DNA from: Treponema sp.
GTDB lineage: Bacteria; Spirochaetota; Spirochaetia; Treponematales; Treponemataceae
Length of the DNA: 64,000 nucleotides
Direction of reading: 5' to 3'
Assembly (NCBI GenBank): GCA_017963165.1
Contig: JAGCTZ010000141.1
Coordinates: forward strand, 1-64,000
Part shown: piece after piece, positions 1 through 7,666 of the stretch
Layout of the letters: every line of letters starts with the position of its first letter
Position numbering within the stretch: position 1 is the first letter of the stretch
The notes under the pieces: generated by a model
Databases searched by the model: none
What the model was told of the DNA's origin: nothing
What the model saw: the letters and a program-made list of their open reading frames with translations, nothing else
Position numbers and translations under genes: made by a program

Positions 1-42
1 GGATATGATTTCAAGCAGCTGATTCGATTAATGAACACCTAA
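1..42 (+). CDS. C-terminal end of an unidentified protein (partial)
   Basis: The window opens inside an open frame that reads GYDFKQLIRLMNT and ends at a TAA at 40-42. Only 13 residues are visible, too few to name a family. It is followed by about 45 AT-rich bases and then the convergent tRNA terminator. The reading frame is inferred only from the absence of earlier stops, so this may be chance. Confidence 0.4.
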   Translation, partial: GYDFKQLIRLMNT

Positions 43-85
43 GAAAAAAAAACAATAAACGAAAATCTACAAAATTCATTTAAAC

Positions 86-138
86 TTAAAAAAGGCTGTC
101 CTTTTTGAAGTCTTTTTAATAACTTCCAGGACAGCCCC
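86..138 (-). terminator. Rho-independent terminator of tRNA-Asp
   Basis: On the minus strand, directly after the tRNA, GGCTGTCC pairs with GGACAGCC. A second nested stem (GGAAGT/ACTTC) lies inside the loop, and a run of six T follows. Confidence 0.75.
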
Positions 139-142
139 TTAG

Positions 143-216
143 CGCGAGCGGCGGGGCTCGAACCCGCGATCTCCGGCGTGACAGGCCAGCGCGATAACCA
201 GCTTCGCTACGCCCGC
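143..216 (-). tRNA. tRNA-Asp (GTC)
   Basis: A 74-base cloverleaf on the minus strand. The acceptor stem GCGGGCG pairs with CGCTCGC (one G-U), the discriminator is G, U8 and A9 are in place, the anticodon loop is CTGTCAC with anticodon GTC, and the T loop is TTCGAGC on a five-pair GC stem. CCA is not encoded; the next bases are CTAA. It is a single tRNA followed by its own terminator. Confidence 0.95.
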
Positions 217-282
217 GTGATGTAGTCTATAATACAAAATAATACAGACTGTGTCAACAGGTTGGGGAGTGTTTTATAAATA

Positions 283-957
283 TTATACAAAATATTCAGG
301 GTATTTTTTCTGAATTTCTTTTGCATCAAGCTTTGTTCTGTTTATATGTGCATAGGTTATTTCGTAAGCCTGTTCCGGGTCATGATCCTTAAAGGCCTGT
401 AGAATCTGCTTGTGCTGTGCAATGATAGGCGAACGGTCGCCTCCATGAACTCTAAGCTCGCGGAATCGTTCATGATGAATGTTCATGGATTTTACCATAT
501 AATAACACTGCATTTTGTTTGTTATGCTATACATCTTCTGGTGGAAAGCATTATCAAGTTCCATAAATGTATCTATATTGTTTTGTTTTAAAAGAAATTC
601 CTGAAGTTCTACATTATCGGCAAGGTATTTTACATCTTCCGGTGTTGCAATAGTGCAGGCTTCCTTTGTAATTGCTGATTCAAGGGTAGAGCGGACAAAA
701 ACAGCTTCTTCGATGAGCTCCATATTTATAAGGCTTACAAGACTTCCTTTCTGTGGAAATACTTCAATAATTTTTGATTTAGAAAGCTCCTGCAACGCTT
801 CGTGTACAGGTGTGCGTGAAAGCTCCAGCTCGTAAGCAAGATCCTGTTCGCTGAGCATTGTGCCCGGCTTAAGCTCCAGCTTGATGATGTTTTCGCGAAT
901 CACTCTGAACGCATAATCTCTGTTTGATTCTTTTGGCAGTTTGTCGATGTTTTTCAT
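283..957 (-). CDS. GntR-family (FadR/FCD subfamily) transcriptional regulator
   Basis: A 224-residue repressor-type protein. Residues about 10-75 form the winged helix-turn-helix of GntR proteins (LKPGTMLSEQDLAYELELSR, then TPVHEAL). Residues about 85-215 form the helical FCD effector domain, with the usual metal or ligand ligands visible as Asp in ELDNAFHQ, His in AQHKQI and His in YAHI. The Shine-Dalgarno AAGGAA lies 8 bases before ATG. It is divergent from the sugar ABC transporter genes, and the gap holds a perfect palindrome of the TNGTNNNACNA type bound by this family, so it probably represses the transporter and perhaps itself. The effector, likely a sugar acid or sugar, cannot be read from the sequence. 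Confidence 0.9.
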   Translation of the reverse strand: MKNIDKLPKESNRDYAFRVIRENIIKLELKPGTMLSEQDLAYELELSRTPVHEALQELSKSKIIEVFPQKGSLVSLINMELIEEAVFVRSTLESAITKEACTIATPEDVKYLADNVELQEFLLKQNNIDTFMELDNAFHQKMYSITNKMQCYYMVKSMNIHHERFRELRVHGGDRSPIIAQHKQILQAFKDHDPEQAYEITYAHINRTKLDAKEIQKKYPEYFV

Positions 958-987
958 ACAAATTCCTTGAAATTTAATTTTTTTTTC

Positions 988-1061
988 TTGACTTTTACCA
1001 AGTTTGCGTTATGATAATTATAGAAACTTGAACTAGTATACTAGTGAACTATAATACTAGT
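988..1061 (+). promoter_or_regulatory. Promoter and paired GntR-type operators of the sugar transporter
   Basis: TTGACT (988-993), a 16-base spacer and TATGAT (1010-1015) predict a start near 1022. Just downstream lies a perfect 14-bp palindrome ACTAGTATACTAGT (1032-1045), then a second imperfect copy ACTATAATACTAGT (1048-1061). The two centres are 16 bp apart, about one and a half turns. Both fit the TNGTNNNACNA core of GntR/FCD operators. Because they sit after the start site, the inferred mechanism is a roadblock to elongation or initiation. Confidence 0.7.
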
Positions 1062-1080
1062 TTGCACGAGGATTGGAAAA

Positions 1081-2052
1081 TTGTCAAACAAAAAATTAAA
1101 AAATTCTAACAAAGAAATTGCAAAAGCCGCTTCTTTAGAAAAGAAACTCGCTTTTAAGCGATATATGCGGAAAAACTGGCAATACTATTTTCTCCTTTGT
1201 ATTCCTGTACTTTATTATATAGTTATCAGGTATATTCCAATGGCAGGAAATATCATTGCATTTCGTCGTTATAGGGCAGGCCACAGTATTTTTGGTGATG
1301 AGTGGAGCGGTTTTAAGTATTTTAAGCAGTTTATTGGAGATACTTCTTTCTGGCGCGCATTCAGGAACACTTTAAGTCTTAATGTTTTTTATCTGGTTGT
1401 AAGATTCCCTCTTACACTTATTTTTGCCCTTCTGCTTAATGAAATCAGAAATCTTCATTGGAAAAAGTTTGTTCAGACTGTTTCATATCTGCCACACTTT
1501 ATTTCTATAGTAATTGTTACAGGTATGATTCGTGAGCTTCTTTCAACAACGGGACCTATCAATGCTTTCATAAAGTATTTAGGTCATGATCCTGTTACTT
1601 TTATTGCACAGGCAAAATATTTCCCTGCAATTTATGTAATATCTGGTGTCTGGCAGAATCTGGGTTGGGGAACAATCCTTTATCTGGCAGCCATTTCAAA
1701 TATTAATCCATCACTTTATGAAGCAGCTGAAGTTGATGGAGCAAATCACTTTCAAAGAGTCTGGCATGTTACTATTCCGTGTATTATGCCAACCATTGCA
1801 ACGCTCCTTATTCTTGATATAGGTGGTCTTGTAGGCTCGGGTGGTGCGTTCGAAAAGGTATTCCTTTTGTACAATCCTATGACCTACGAGACTGCAGATA
1901 TCATCTCTACTTATGTATACCGATTAGGTTTGTATTCAGGAAACTATAGTTATGCAACTGCAGTTGGTTTATTCGAAGGTTTGCTTAATCTGTTCCTGCT
2001 TACTATGGCAAATAAGGTATCGAAACGCGTTACTGGTTCAGGATTATGGTAA
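1081..2052 (+). CDS. lplB: Carbohydrate ABC transporter permease, LplB type
   Basis: A 323-residue inner-membrane permease of the LplB/YtcO group that imports oligosaccharides or sugar acids. About six hydrophobic segments follow a basic N-terminus. The EAA loop that contacts the ATPase is visible as NPSLYEAAEVDGANHFQRVW near residues 213-232. The start is TTG after GAGGATTG; no in-frame ATG fits better. It is the first gene of a three-gene unit (two permeases and a binding protein). No ATPase gene is present, as is common for this family, where one MsmX-like ATPase serves several transporters. The substrate is not known. Confidence 0.88.
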   Translation: MSNKKLKNSNKEIAKAASLEKKLAFKRYMRKNWQYYFLLCIPVLYYIVIRYIPMAGNIIAFRRYRAGHSIFGDEWSGFKYFKQFIGDTSFWRAFRNTLSLNVFYLVVRFPLTLIFALLLNEIRNLHWKKFVQTVSYLPHFISIVIVTGMIRELLSTTGPINAFIKYLGHDPVTFIAQAKYFPAIYVISGVWQNLGWGTILYLAAISNINPSLYEAAEVDGANHFQRVWHVTIPCIMPTIATLLILDIGGLVGSGGAFEKVFLLYNPMTYETADIISTYVYRLGLYSGNYSYATAVGLFEGLLNLFLLTMANKVSKRVTGSGLW

Positions 2053-2062
2053 GGAGAAAAGT

Positions 2063-2947
2063 ATGGCAGGCGTAAAAGTTAGAGAATCATCTGGTTATAT
2101 TATTTTTAAGGTTGTAAATACGGTAATAATGCTGCTTGTTTGTGCTGCAACATTGTATCCGTTCCTTTATCTGGTAGCACAGTCTTTTTCTTCGGAACAG
2201 GCAATCATTATGGGAAAGGTTTCTCTTTTTCCGGTTGATTTTAATATTACTACTTATAAGTCAGTTCTTGAAAAAGGAGAGTTCCTTCGCAGTTATAAAA
2301 ACACAATTATATATGTAATTCTTGGAACAATTTCCGCAATTGTGTTGAGCTGTTGTATGGCTTATCCGCTTTCGAAAACAGAGCTTAAGGGGTCTAAATT
2401 CCTCATGAAATTCATTATTTTTACAATGTATTTTGGTGGTGGACTTATTCCTACTTACGTTCTTATGAGAAAGCTTAATCTTGTAAATACAATTCGTGGT
2501 TTTATTATGCCATCTCTTTTGAGCACTTATTACATCATTCTTATGCGTTCCTTCTTTCAGGGAATTCCAAAGGATCTGGAGGAAGCTGCCGAAATTGACG
2601 GTTTAAGCCCGATTGGTATTTTTATTAAAGTTGTATTCCCGCTTTCAATGCCAATTATTGCAACAATGATTTTGTTTAATGCTGTTGGTTATTGGAACAA
2701 CTGGTTTAACTCTTTCCTTTACCTTGATAAAAAGGAAATGTGGCCTGTAGCTTATTATCTGCGCACTATTATTTCTGGTGCTACAACTTCTGCTGACCCT
2801 GGTGAAATTTCGGCAGAAAAAATGCAGATTGCAGCAAATATCAGGTCTTGTTCAATGGTTCTCATGGCTTTACCAATCATATGTATCTATCCGTTTGTAC
2901 AAAAGTACTACGTACAGGGTATGATGCTTGGTGGAGTTAAAGAATAG
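2063..2947 (+). CDS. lplC: Carbohydrate ABC transporter permease, LplC/YtcP type
   Basis: A 294-residue partner permease. The start is ATG with AAGGAG 8 bases upstream; the longer in-frame extension overlapping lplB has no ribosome site. Six membrane segments are apparent, and the EAA loop reads PKDLEEAAEIDGLSPIGIF. It lies 10 bases after lplB and probably forms the heterodimeric membrane channel with it. The C-terminus (YVQGMMLGGVKE) is the usual ending of this family. Confidence 0.9.
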   Translation: MAGVKVRESSGYIIFKVVNTVIMLLVCAATLYPFLYLVAQSFSSEQAIIMGKVSLFPVDFNITTYKSVLEKGEFLRSYKNTIIYVILGTISAIVLSCCMAYPLSKTELKGSKFLMKFIIFTMYFGGGLIPTYVLMRKLNLVNTIRGFIMPSLLSTYYIILMRSFFQGIPKDLEEAAEIDGLSPIGIFIKVVFPLSMPIIATMILFNAVGYWNNWFNSFLYLDKKEMWPVAYYLRTIISGATTSADPGEISAEKMQIAANIRSCSMVLMALPIICIYPFVQKYYVQGMMLGGVKE

Positions 2948-2981
2948 GATATTCATAGAAAAAACTAAAGGAGGAAAAACT

Positions 2982-4676
2982 ATGAAAAAAATTGTTACAC
3001 TTGTAGCAGCTATGCTCTGTGTTGCTTCTCTTTTTGCCTGGCCATGGTCAAAAAAGAAAACAACTGATTTAAATGCAGCTTCAGGCTATACTTTCGGAGA
3101 GGAAAAAACATTCCACTCTGACAAACCTGTAACTTATCCAATGTTCTTCAGCGATGCATCATGGTATGCAATGCAGGATACTTGGAAGACAGAAGGTATT
3201 TTTAAGGATATTGAAAACCTTACAAATGTTCATCTTGACATTACTTCTTTTGATAGTGGTGACTACAACCAGAAGATTAACCTTGCAATCAACTCTGGTT
3301 CTGCTGCTTACATCATTCCTAAGGTATATGAGGAAGGTCAGTATGTAGCTGGTGGTGGTGTTGTACCTGTATCTGACTATACACAGTACATGCCTAACTT
3401 CACTGCTTTTGTAAATAAGTATAATCTTCAGGCTGATCTTGATTCTATCCGCCAGGCTGATGGTAAATTCTATCGCCTTCCTGGACTTCATCAGGCTGTA
3501 GCTCCAAACTACACTCTTATGGTTCGTGATGATATTTTCAAGGCAGCTGGATATGATGTTCGTGAACTTGAAAAGACATGGACATGGGAATCTTTGCTTG
3601 ATGTTCTTATTGAAGTTAAGAAATATATGGTTAAGCAGGGATTGTGCAGTGCTTCTGACTACATCTGGTCTGACCTCTGGTGTGGTAGCGAATCTGGAAA
3701 AGGAAGTGGTGGTAACCTTCTTAAATTGATGGGAACTTCTTACAATGTTCTTTCTGGATGGGCTATTGATGGTTCAAACGGTGGTATTAAGTGGGATGAA
3801 AAGAAGAAGGAATTCTATTCATCTTCAATCAGTGCAGATTTCAAGAAGTTTGTATCTGTTGCTAACCGCTATGTAAAAGAAGGAATCCTTGATCCAGAAA
3901 CATTCACACAGGCTGATGATGTTGCAAACAACAAATTCTTCAACGGAAAAACAATTATCAAATCTACAAACCTTTCACAGATGCAGAGTGATATTGACAG
4001 CGTAAAGAAGATTGTTCCAAATGCAGAAATCTACATTACAGTATATCCTGCTGGTAGCACAAACAAGCTTTCTGACGGAGGTCGTCTTGAAAACGGTGTA
4101 ATGCTTTCTAGAAAAGCTTTGGATGAACTTGGCGAAGTTGAATTCATTAAGATGGTTCGCTTTGTTGACTGGCTGTTCTACTCAAGCGAAGCTTACTCAC
4201 TCTACAAGTGGGGTCCAGAAGGAAAGACATGGAAGTGGGGTACTGTTGACGGTGTTAAGGCTAAGGTACTTCTTCCTGGTTATAAGTGTGGTGGTCTTGG
4301 TATTAGTGGTTCTGATACTGATGTTGATATCCGTCTTAAGTGGGGATATGCAGGTGGTAACTTCTGGTATGGCCACTCAACTGCAGAACTTACAGATAAC
4401 TTTGATGCTGCAAGAAAAGACCTGTATGCTCGCTTCTCTGCTTACAAGGTAACTCCAGCTGTAGATCCAGCTGCTAAACCAAGTGAAGATGAACGCGAAC
4501 AGCTTAACCTCTGGTCAACACCTCTTATCGATACAATCAACACCTGGACTTTGAACTTTGTTCTTGGTAACAAAGATATCAACAAAGACTGGGATGCTTA
4601 TATTGCAGATTGTAAGAATAAGAATGTTGAAAAGGTTGTAAAACTGGTTAACGACATTTACAAGAAGCAGAAATAA
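2982..4676 (+). CDS. lplA: Extracellular solute-binding protein of the LplA type
   Basis: A 564-residue substrate-capture protein for the two preceding permeases. The start is ATG after a strong AAAGGAGG. The N-terminus MKKIVTLVAAMLCVASLFA is a type I signal peptide. The Cys lies too early in it for a lipobox, so the protein is probably free in the periplasm, unlike lipidated LplA proteins. The mature part has the length of family 1 binding proteins that take larger sugars and is rich in Trp and Tyr, fitting carbohydrate stacking. It is the last gene of the transporter unit. Codons are biased towards C- and T-ending choices, as expected for high expression. Confidence 0.88.
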   Translation: MKKIVTLVAAMLCVASLFAWPWSKKKTTDLNAASGYTFGEEKTFHSDKPVTYPMFFSDASWYAMQDTWKTEGIFKDIENLTNVHLDITSFDSGDYNQKINLAINSGSAAYIIPKVYEEGQYVAGGGVVPVSDYTQYMPNFTAFVNKYNLQADLDSIRQADGKFYRLPGLHQAVAPNYTLMVRDDIFKAAGYDVRELEKTWTWESLLDVLIEVKKYMVKQGLCSASDYIWSDLWCGSESGKGSGGNLLKLMGTSYNVLSGWAIDGSNGGIKWDEKKKEFYSSSISADFKKFVSVANRYVKEGILDPETFTQADDVANNKFFNGKTIIKSTNLSQMQSDIDSVKKIVPNAEIYITVYPAGSTNKLSDGGRLENGVMLSRKALDELGEVEFIKMVRFVDWLFYSSEAYSLYKWGPEGKTWKWGTVDGVKAKVLLPGYKCGGLGISGSDTDVDIRLKWGYAGGNFWYGHSTAELTDNFDAARKDLYARFSAYKVTPAVDPAAKPSEDEREQLNLWSTPLIDTINTWTLNFVLGNKDINKDWDAYIADCKNKNVEKVVKLVNDIYKKQK

Positions 4677-4680
4677 AAAA

Positions 4681-4703
4681 ATTCCCCAGTCATGCTGGGG
4701 AAT
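4681..4703 (-). terminator. Rho-independent terminator between convergent lplA and the araC-type gene
   Basis: A perfect 9-bp stem (ATTCCCCAG/CTGGGGAAT) with a 5-base loop. On the minus strand it is followed by six T, so it terminates the AraC gene efficiently. On the plus strand it is followed by A residues and would work poorly. Confidence 0.75.
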
Positions 4704-4712
4704 AAAAAAGTC

Positions 4713-5591
4713 CTATGCTTTTGAAAGGCGCCGCTGCTTAGGAGTGGTGCCTTTTATTTTTTTATAGGTACGTATAAAATGGCTTGCATCTGTAAAGCCT
4801 GTTTCCTGACTTATGTAATCGAGAGTTTTGTCGGTGTAGAGTAAAAGATTGTCTGCTTTACAGATTCGTACAAATTCTATGTATTCCTTACAGGTTTTGC
4901 CAAACTGAGCTTTAAACTGTTTTGCAAAATTTGAATAACACATTCCACATTTTCCTGCGAGTTCTTCTATGCTTATGTTTTCTGCAGAATGCTTGTCTAT
5001 ATATTCCAGAACAGAAAAATCTTTTGAAGAAAACTGATCAAAGGTTGTCTGTGTAGAAAATTCCATTCCACGTCTTAGCCAAATTCTCATAAGCTCTGTG
5101 ATGATAAGACTTATCATTGAAGCAACTTTAATATCATATCCAAACTGTTTGTGATTTGTTTCCCAGATACAGTTTTCGAAAAAAAGCTTTACAGGGTTAT
5201 ATTTTAATTCTTCTGCTGTGATTAAATTGTATGGAGTGCCATCTTTTGTAATGTTTGCGAGCAGTTTCGGGAGTTTCGGCGAGCCAGGGGTTGTATTAGA
5301 AAGAATCATATCGTCAAATTTAATGCCGTAAAATAAAAGTTCGTCATCAACGTTTTCCTGATTCTTTGTAGGAAAATCCAGAAAGGAATGAATCTGCTTC
5401 GGGTGATAAATAATCATGTCGCCGGGATTGAGAGTATACTGATGATTGTCAACTTCGGTGTAGAGAACACCCTTTACAAGGTATACCATTTCCGTGAAAT
5501 AATGCCAGTGCGGCTTTACCGTGCGCCAGTTGCCGCGGAAGGTTTGAAACGGTGCATTCAGGCTGTCGCTGTATTCAAACAGATCGTCCAT
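4713..5591 (-). CDS. AraC-family transcriptional regulator with cupin sensor domain
   Basis: A 292-residue regulator. Residues about 15-100 form a cupin-like ligand pocket (KPHWHYFTEMVYLVKG, then the PGDMIIYHPKQIHSF strand with conserved His). Residues about 190-290 form the double helix-turn-helix, ending in SQETGFTDASHFIRTYKKIKGTTPKQ, the standard AraC signature. The Shine-Dalgarno AAGGAT precedes ATG by 5 bases. It is convergent with the sugar-binding protein gene, so it is a plausible second, activating regulator of that locus; this is inference from position. Confidence 0.9.
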   Translation of the reverse strand: MDDLFEYSDSLNAPFQTFRGNWRTVKPHWHYFTEMVYLVKGVLYTEVDNHQYTLNPGDMIIYHPKQIHSFLDFPTKNQENVDDELLFYGIKFDDMILSNTTPGSPKLPKLLANITKDGTPYNLITAEELKYNPVKLFFENCIWETNHKQFGYDIKVASMISLIITELMRIWLRRGMEFSTQTTFDQFSSKDFSVLEYIDKHSAENISIEELAGKCGMCYSNFAKQFKAQFGKTCKEYIEFVRICKADNLLLYTDKTLDYISQETGFTDASHFIRTYKKIKGTTPKQRRLSKA

Positions 5592-5614
5592 GTCGTATCC
5601 TTAGGTCAAGAGTC

Positions 5615-5631
5615 GGCAGGCATAGCCTGCC
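5615..5631. promoter_or_regulatory. Inverted repeat upstream of the araC-type gene
   Basis: GGCAGGC and GCCTGCC flank a 3-base ATA centre, 24 to 40 bases before the AraC start codon. It could be an operator or an mRNA hairpin in the leader. No sequence feature decides between these. Confidence 0.4.
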
Positions 5632-5636
5632 TCTGA

Positions 5637-5703
5637 GCCGTTCTATCGATAATCCTAAAACGACCCTTTCGGCTCGTTTTTTAACGGATTTTCGATTATC
5701 GGC
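5637..5703. repeat. 67-bp hairpin repeat, copy 1
   Basis: This matches 53576-53642 over the same 67 bases with only a few substitutions. The ends CGATAATC and GATTATCG pair. The centre is a second hairpin, AAAACGACCC TTTC GGCTCGTTTT with one mismatch, followed by T residues, so it can also act as a terminator on the plus strand. It sits in the divergent gap between the AraC gene and the ABC exporter. Confidence 0.8.
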
Positions 5704-5791
5704 TAGAGATTTGTACAATAAATCACCTACTTTGTTTATATCATGTTATAGATTGTTATGCTAGAGTTGAAAGCGTAAAAGGAACTTTTTT

Positions 5792-7666
5792 ATGTTAAAA
5801 TGGATTTGGAGTTATATCAGGAAATATCGCATCCCGATGGCTGTGGGACTTATTTTCAGTGTAATTGTTGCAGGCTTTGGAGTTGTAAATCCTCTTATTT
5901 CTGGCTCGATTGTTGATAACGTCATCAATTCTCCTTCTCATGATTTTAACCTTCTTGTAAAGCTTGTACTTCTTATGGTTGGAGCAACACTGCTTAAGGC
6001 CATAATCAGATATTCTTATCAGGTTATTTTTGAGCACTGTTCTCAGAATGTAATCAGAGAAATGCGTGAAGATTTATATGCTCATATCCAGACGCTTGAT
6101 TTTGCGTGGTATGACAAAGCTCCTTCGGGCAACGTTCTTACACTTCTTACTTCAGATCTTGATAAAGTCCGTCATTTTGTTGCATGGGTTTTGTATCAAA
6201 GTATGGAGAACTCACTCATTTATATTTTTTCTATAATCACACTTGGAATGATAAACTGGAAGCTTATGCTTGCATTTTTTGCAATTGCACCATTTGTATT
6301 GTTTCTTGTTCAGAAGTTTAAGATAAATATTCGTCCGGCACATATGAAGGTTCGTGATCAGTTTGCAGTTTTGAACACACGAGTTGGAGAAAATATTGAA
6401 GGTAACCGTGTTGTAAAGGCTTTTGTCCGTGAAAATTATGAAATAGGCAAGTTTGATAATGATAATGACGGTTATAGAAAAGCTGCCGTAAACAATGCAG
6501 ATGTTCGTGTTAAATATACACCATGGATTGATACTTTGTGTGGACTTCTGCCTGTTATCCTTATTCTTTTTGGTGGATATCTTGTAATAAATCACGAAAT
6601 GACAATTGGTCAGCTTGTAACGTTCAATGGTCTTATGTGGGCATTTACGCAGCCAATTCAGATGTTTGGAATGCTTGTAGATAATATTCAGAACTTTGGT
6701 GCCAGCGGCGACAGACTTTACGAGCTTTGGAAAACTAAGCCTTCGGTAAAAAAAGGCTTTGAAACTATTGATGAAGCTCATGCTGTAAGCAGTAATGTTG
6801 GTGCTGAAAATGATACTTCCTTTGTTCCTGTAGAAGGACGCGTTGAGTTTAAAAACGTAACCTTTGCATATAATCAGGTGCCGGTAATCAAAAACATGAG
6901 CTTTAAGATTGAACCGGGAATGACTGTTGGAATTCTTGGTCCTACAGGAAGCGGAAAATCTACAATTGCAAATCTTATGTGCCGTTATTACGACGTAAGC
7001 GAAGGTGCTGTTTTAATTGATGGAAAGGATGTCCGCGATTATGTACCTGAAACGCTTCGTAAAAATATTGGTATTACAATGCAGGAAGCCTTTTTGTTCA
7101 GCGATACTGTAGAAGGAAATATTGCATTTGGTAATCAGAATGCTACCTTTGAAGAAGTTGAACACGCTGCAGAGCTTGCCCGTGTAAAGGAATTCATAGG
7201 AGACCTTACAGATGGTTATGACACTATTGTAGGTGAGCGTGGTGTTGGTTTGAGTGGTGGACAAAAGCAGCGTATTGCTCTGGCAAGACTTTTCCTTGCA
7301 AATCCTAAAATTATGATTCTTGATGACACAACTAGTGCTGTTGATATAGAAACAGAACAGAAAATCAGGCAGTCAATAAAAGAGCAGAGTAAGGGACATA
7401 CAACGTTTATTATAAGTCACCGTATTTCTTCTTTTGAAAGCTGTGACCTTGTTCTTGTAATTCAGGATGGACAGATTGCGGCAATGGGAACAAATCAGGA
7501 GTTGTTGAATCAGCCGGGTTATTATCGTGATGTTTATCTGGAGCAAAATGGATTAACTGCTGTTCTTGATCAACCAACTGTGGTTCCTGAGCAAAAAGAT
7601 GTGGTCCCTGAGCAAAAAGATGTGGTCCCTGAGCCTGTCGAAGGGGGTAAAAATGGCAAGAAATAA
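5792..7666 (+). CDS. ABC exporter half-transporter, degenerate-site subunit (MdlA/YheI type)
   Basis: A 624-residue fusion of a six-helix membrane domain (about 1-310) and an ATPase domain (about 345-580). The ATPase has Walker A GPTGSGKST, signature LSGGQKQR and Walker B IMILDDTTSAVD. The usual catalytic Glu after Walker B is Asp, which marks the degenerate site of heterodimeric exporters. It overlaps the next exporter gene by 14 bases, so the two should be translated together and pair. The Shine-Dalgarno is AAAGGAAC. The last about 30 residues (VVPEQKD repeated, then VVPEPVEGGKNGKK) are not part of the family: they are encoded by a small tandem repeat ending in an interspersed repeat copy. 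Drug or lipid export is likely; the substrate is unknown. Confidence 0.92.
   Translation: MLKWIWSYIRKYRIPMAVGLIFSVIVAGFGVVNPLISGSIVDNVINSPSHDFNLLVKLVLLMVGATLLKAIIRYSYQVIFEHCSQNVIREMREDLYAHIQTLDFAWYDKAPSGNVLTLLTSDLDKVRHFVAWVLYQSMENSLIYIFSIITLGMINWKLMLAFFAIAPFVLFLVQKFKINIRPAHMKVRDQFAVLNTRVGENIEGNRVVKAFVRENYEIGKFDNDNDGYRKAAVNNADVRVKYTPWIDTLCGLLPVILILFGGYLVINHEMTIGQLVTFNGLMWAFTQPIQMFGMLVDNIQNFGASGDRLYELWKTKPSVKKGFETIDEAHAVSSNVGAENDTSFVPVEGRVEFKNVTFAYNQVPVIKNMSFKIEPGMTVGILGPTGSGKSTIANLMCRYYDVSEGAVLIDGKDVRDYVPETLRKNIGITMQEAFLFSDTVEGNIAFGNQNATFEEVEHAAELARVKEFIGDLTDGYDTIVGERGVGLSGGQKQRIALARLFLANPKIMILDDTTSAVDIETEQKIRQSIKEQSKGHTTFIISHRISSFESCDLVLVIQDGQIAAMGTNQELLNQPGYYRDVYLEQNGLTAVLDQPTVVPEQKDVVPEQKDVVPEPVEGGKNGKK
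7580..7646 (+). repeat. Tandem 21-bp units ending in an interspersed repeat, inside coding sequence
   Basis: Units start at 7580, 7601 and 7622. Each begins GTGGTYCCTGAGC; the first two continue AAAAAGAT, while the third continues CTGTCGAAGGGGG and so matches the interspersed repeats at 19227, 43147 and 57397. In frame they encode VVPEQKD twice and VVPEPVEG. The terminal GAAGGGGG is also the ribosome site of the following gene. Confidence 0.85.

Noticed and set aside
7580..7646. Possible CRISPR-like array of 21-bp units
   Set aside because: Units are contiguous with no spacers, in frame within an ABC exporter gene, and there are no cas genes in the window.
7566..7652. N-terminal extension of the second exporter subunit (start at 7566)
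   Set aside because: The extension is a frame-shifted translation of the repeat (WSLSKKM units), while ATG 7653 has a strong Shine-Dalgarno and the family N-terminus.
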